From Caballeronia calidae (GTDB lineage: Bacteria > Pseudomonadota > Gammaproteobacteria > Burkholderiales > Burkholderiaceae): a DNA stretch of 64,000 nucleotides. The stretch lies in the NCBI RefSeq assembly GCF_900044055.2, contig NZ_FCOX02000018.1, positions 62,001 through 126,000 on the forward strand. The letters are read 5' to 3'. The notes under the pieces are model-generated. The model ran no database searches, was not told the DNA's origin, and worked only from the letters and a program-made list of their open reading frames with translations. Shown here in pieces: positions 61,094 to 64,000 of the stretch (within the stretch, counting starts at the first letter, position 1; every line of letters begins with the position of its first letter). The position numbers and the translations under genes are program-made.

Positions 61094-61978
61094 TCAGGCC
61101 GGCAGATCGGCGGCCTGGATCAGGAACACGTTGTCGTCGCCGGCGCTCGTCGAAAGCCACACGAGATCGAGTCCGCCCAGCGCGGCCTCGACATTGTGCC
61201 GCTCGTTGCCGATCTCGACGACGAGCACGCCATCTTCCGTCAGCCACTTGCCCGCGTCGCGCACGATGCGCCGCACGACGTCCATGCCGTCCGCGCCGCC
61301 CGCGAGCGCGAGCTCGGGCTCGTGCCGGTACTCTTCGGGCAGCGCCTGCATCGCCTGCGCGTTGACGTACGGCGGATTCGTGATGATGACCTCATAGCGC
61401 GCCTGCGGCAGCGGGGCGTACAGGTCGCCTTCGTAGAGGCTCACGCGCTCGTCGAGCCGGTAATCGTCGACATTGCGGCGCGCGACCGCCAGCGCGTCCG
61501 GCGAAATATCGACGGCATCGACATCGGCGTTCTCGAAGGCCTGCGCCGCGAGAATCGCCAGACAGCCCGAGCCGGTGCACAGTTCGAGCACGCGCGAGAC
61601 CTGGTCCGGATCCGCCACATACGGTTGCAAACCGTCCTGAAGCAATTCGCCGATGAACGAGCGCGGCACGATCACGCGCTCGTCGACATAAAAGCGGCGG
61701 CCATGCATCCACGCTTCCTGCGTGATGTACGCGGCGGGAACGCGCTCCTTCGCGCGGCGCTCGATCACTTTCATCACGGCGTCGATCTCGGTGTCGAGCA
61801 GGCGCGCGTCGAGGAACGGATCGAGCGTGTCGAGCGGAAGATGCAGCGTATGCAGGATCAGATACGCGGCTTCGTCGTAGGCATTGGTCGAGCCGTGGCC
61901 GAACGACAGGCCCGCTTCGGTGAAGCGCGAGACGCCGAAGCGCAGCAGGTCGCGCACGGTGGTGAAGGGCAGCGCCAT
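61094..61978 (-). CDS. prmB: Ribosomal protein L3 glutamine methyltransferase PrmB
   Basis: A 294-residue SAM-dependent methyltransferase that methylates a Gln of ribosomal protein L3. Motif I is VLELCTGSGCLAI and the catalytic motif is NPPYVNAQAMQALP. The related HemK/PrmC acts on release factors, but the N-terminal part (DLLRFGVSRFTEAGLSFGHG) is of the PrmB type. It lies 30 bases downstream of dapE. Confidence 0.92.
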   Translation of the reverse strand: MALPFTTVRDLLRFGVSRFTEAGLSFGHGSTNAYDEAAYLILHTLHLPLDTLDPFLDARLLDTEIDAVMKVIERRAKERVPAAYITQEAWMHGRRFYVDERVIVPRSFIGELLQDGLQPYVADPDQVSRVLELCTGSGCLAILAAQAFENADVDAVDISPDALAVARRNVDDYRLDERVSLYEGDLYAPLPQARYEVIITNPPYVNAQAMQALPEEYRHEPELALAGGADGMDVVRRIVRDAGKWLTEDGVLVVEIGNERHNVEAALGGLDLVWLSTSAGDDNVFLIQAADLPA

Positions 61979-62008
61979 CGAAGGCTCCTTGTTATTGTGA
62001 GATTGAGT

Positions 62009-63603
<1,595 letters not shown>

Positions 63604-63605
63604 GA

Positions 63606-64000
63606 TCAGTCGCCTCGCAGCAGTTCGTTCAGGCCGACCTTGGCGCGCGTCTTGGCATCGACCTTCTTGACGATGACCGCGCAGTACAGGCTGTGCGAAC
63701 CGTCCTTCGACGGCAGATTGCCCGCCACCACGACCGAGCCCGCCGGAATGCGGCCGTAGCTCACTTCGCCGGTTTCGCGGTCATAGATCTTGGTCGACTG
63801 GCCGAGATACACGCCCATCGAAATGACGGAGTTTTCTTCGACGATCACGCCTTCCACCACTTCCGAGCGCGCACCGATGAAGCAGTTGTCTTCGATGATG
63901 ACCGGGTTCGCCTGCAGCGGCTCGAGCACGCCGCCGATACCCACGCCGCCCGACAGGTGCACGTTCTTGCCAATCTGCGCGCACGAGCCGACGGTGGCCC
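63606..64000 (-). CDS. dapD: Tetrahydrodipicolinate N-succinyltransferase, 3' part (partial)
   Basis: The C-terminal about 131 residues of DapD, continuing past the right edge. It shows left-handed beta-helix hexapeptide repeats ([52 protein letters not shown]) and the acceptor-site region [14 protein letters not shown]. The enzyme succinylates tetrahydrodipicolinate in lysine/DAP synthesis, upstream of dapE. Confidence 0.94.

Overview
This is a GC-rich, densely coded stretch of bacterial chromosome. Gene content and order point to the Burkholderiaceae, most likely Burkholderia sensu lato (Paraburkholderia or Caballeronia). The clues are relA / tRNA-Val / thrS-infC-rpmI-rplT-pheS-pheT-ihfA-merR, an intact pcaIJFBDC block with pcaR, a DUF2844-DUF3443 pair, separate aceA and aceB, and radA followed by a DUF2866 gene. 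I see no insertion sequence, integrase, CRISPR array or replication origin. It reads as core chromosome with a few accessory pockets.

Layout. 1-4.2 kb: 5' end of a sulfhydrylase gene, a CBS-domain protein, an LplT-PlsC fusion and aroC. 4.2-10.6 kb: an acyl-CoA neighbourhood with ETF-ubiquinone oxidoreductase, an SDR, a hot-dog thioesterase, a PAS-LuxR regulator facing scoAB, and an alpha/beta hydrolase. 10.7-21.8 kb: translation and stress genes (RidA, relA, tRNA-Val, thrS, infC with an AUC start codon, rpmI, rplT, pheST, ihfA, merR). 21.9-24.0 kb: an accessory pocket beside tRNA-Pro with three orphan genes. 24.0-32.6 kb: two LysR genes, doxX, pcaR and the divergent pcaIJFBDC operon, which carries carboxymuconate to succinyl-CoA and acetyl-CoA. 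32.7-37.2 kb: an exported DUF2844-DUF3443 pair, bamC, a terminator-rich gap that may hold a small RNA, and two small genes. 37.3-43.2 kb: the glyoxylate shunt (aceB, aceA) split by a haloacid dehalogenase, a LysR gene and a universal stress protein. 43.2-49.0 kb: rhlE with a long leader, an acyl-CoA-binding protein, and tsaB-rimI-udg-DUF1853. 49.0-52.7 kb: thiM-thiE-thiD and a stand-alone lplT. 52.9-61 kb: alr, radA, DUF2866, a CaiB-type CoA transferase, an ABC-F ATPase, glutathione peroxidase and cardiolipin synthase. 61-64 kb: prmB, dapE, an ArsC-like gene and the 3' end of dapD.

How the genes connect. Acetyl-CoA is the recurring theme: scoAB and pcaIJ/pcaF generate or consume CoA esters, ETF-QO drains electrons from acyl-CoA oxidation, and aceA/aceB let the cell grow on the resulting acetyl-CoA. 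Dyad symmetries lie in the matching control regions (etf-QO/SDR, PAS-LuxR/scoAB, pcaR/pcaI, upstream of aceA), so these genes are probably under local repressors or activators.

The observation I would follow first is the DUF3443 lipoprotein at 32705-33997. Its two D-[ST]-G motifs, a central G-I-L-G motif and its C-terminal pattern resemble a bilobal, pepsin-like aspartic protease. It is encoded 10 bases after a small exported partner of unknown role. Coordinates of starts were chosen by reading frame, ribosome-binding site and family length; no database search was possible.
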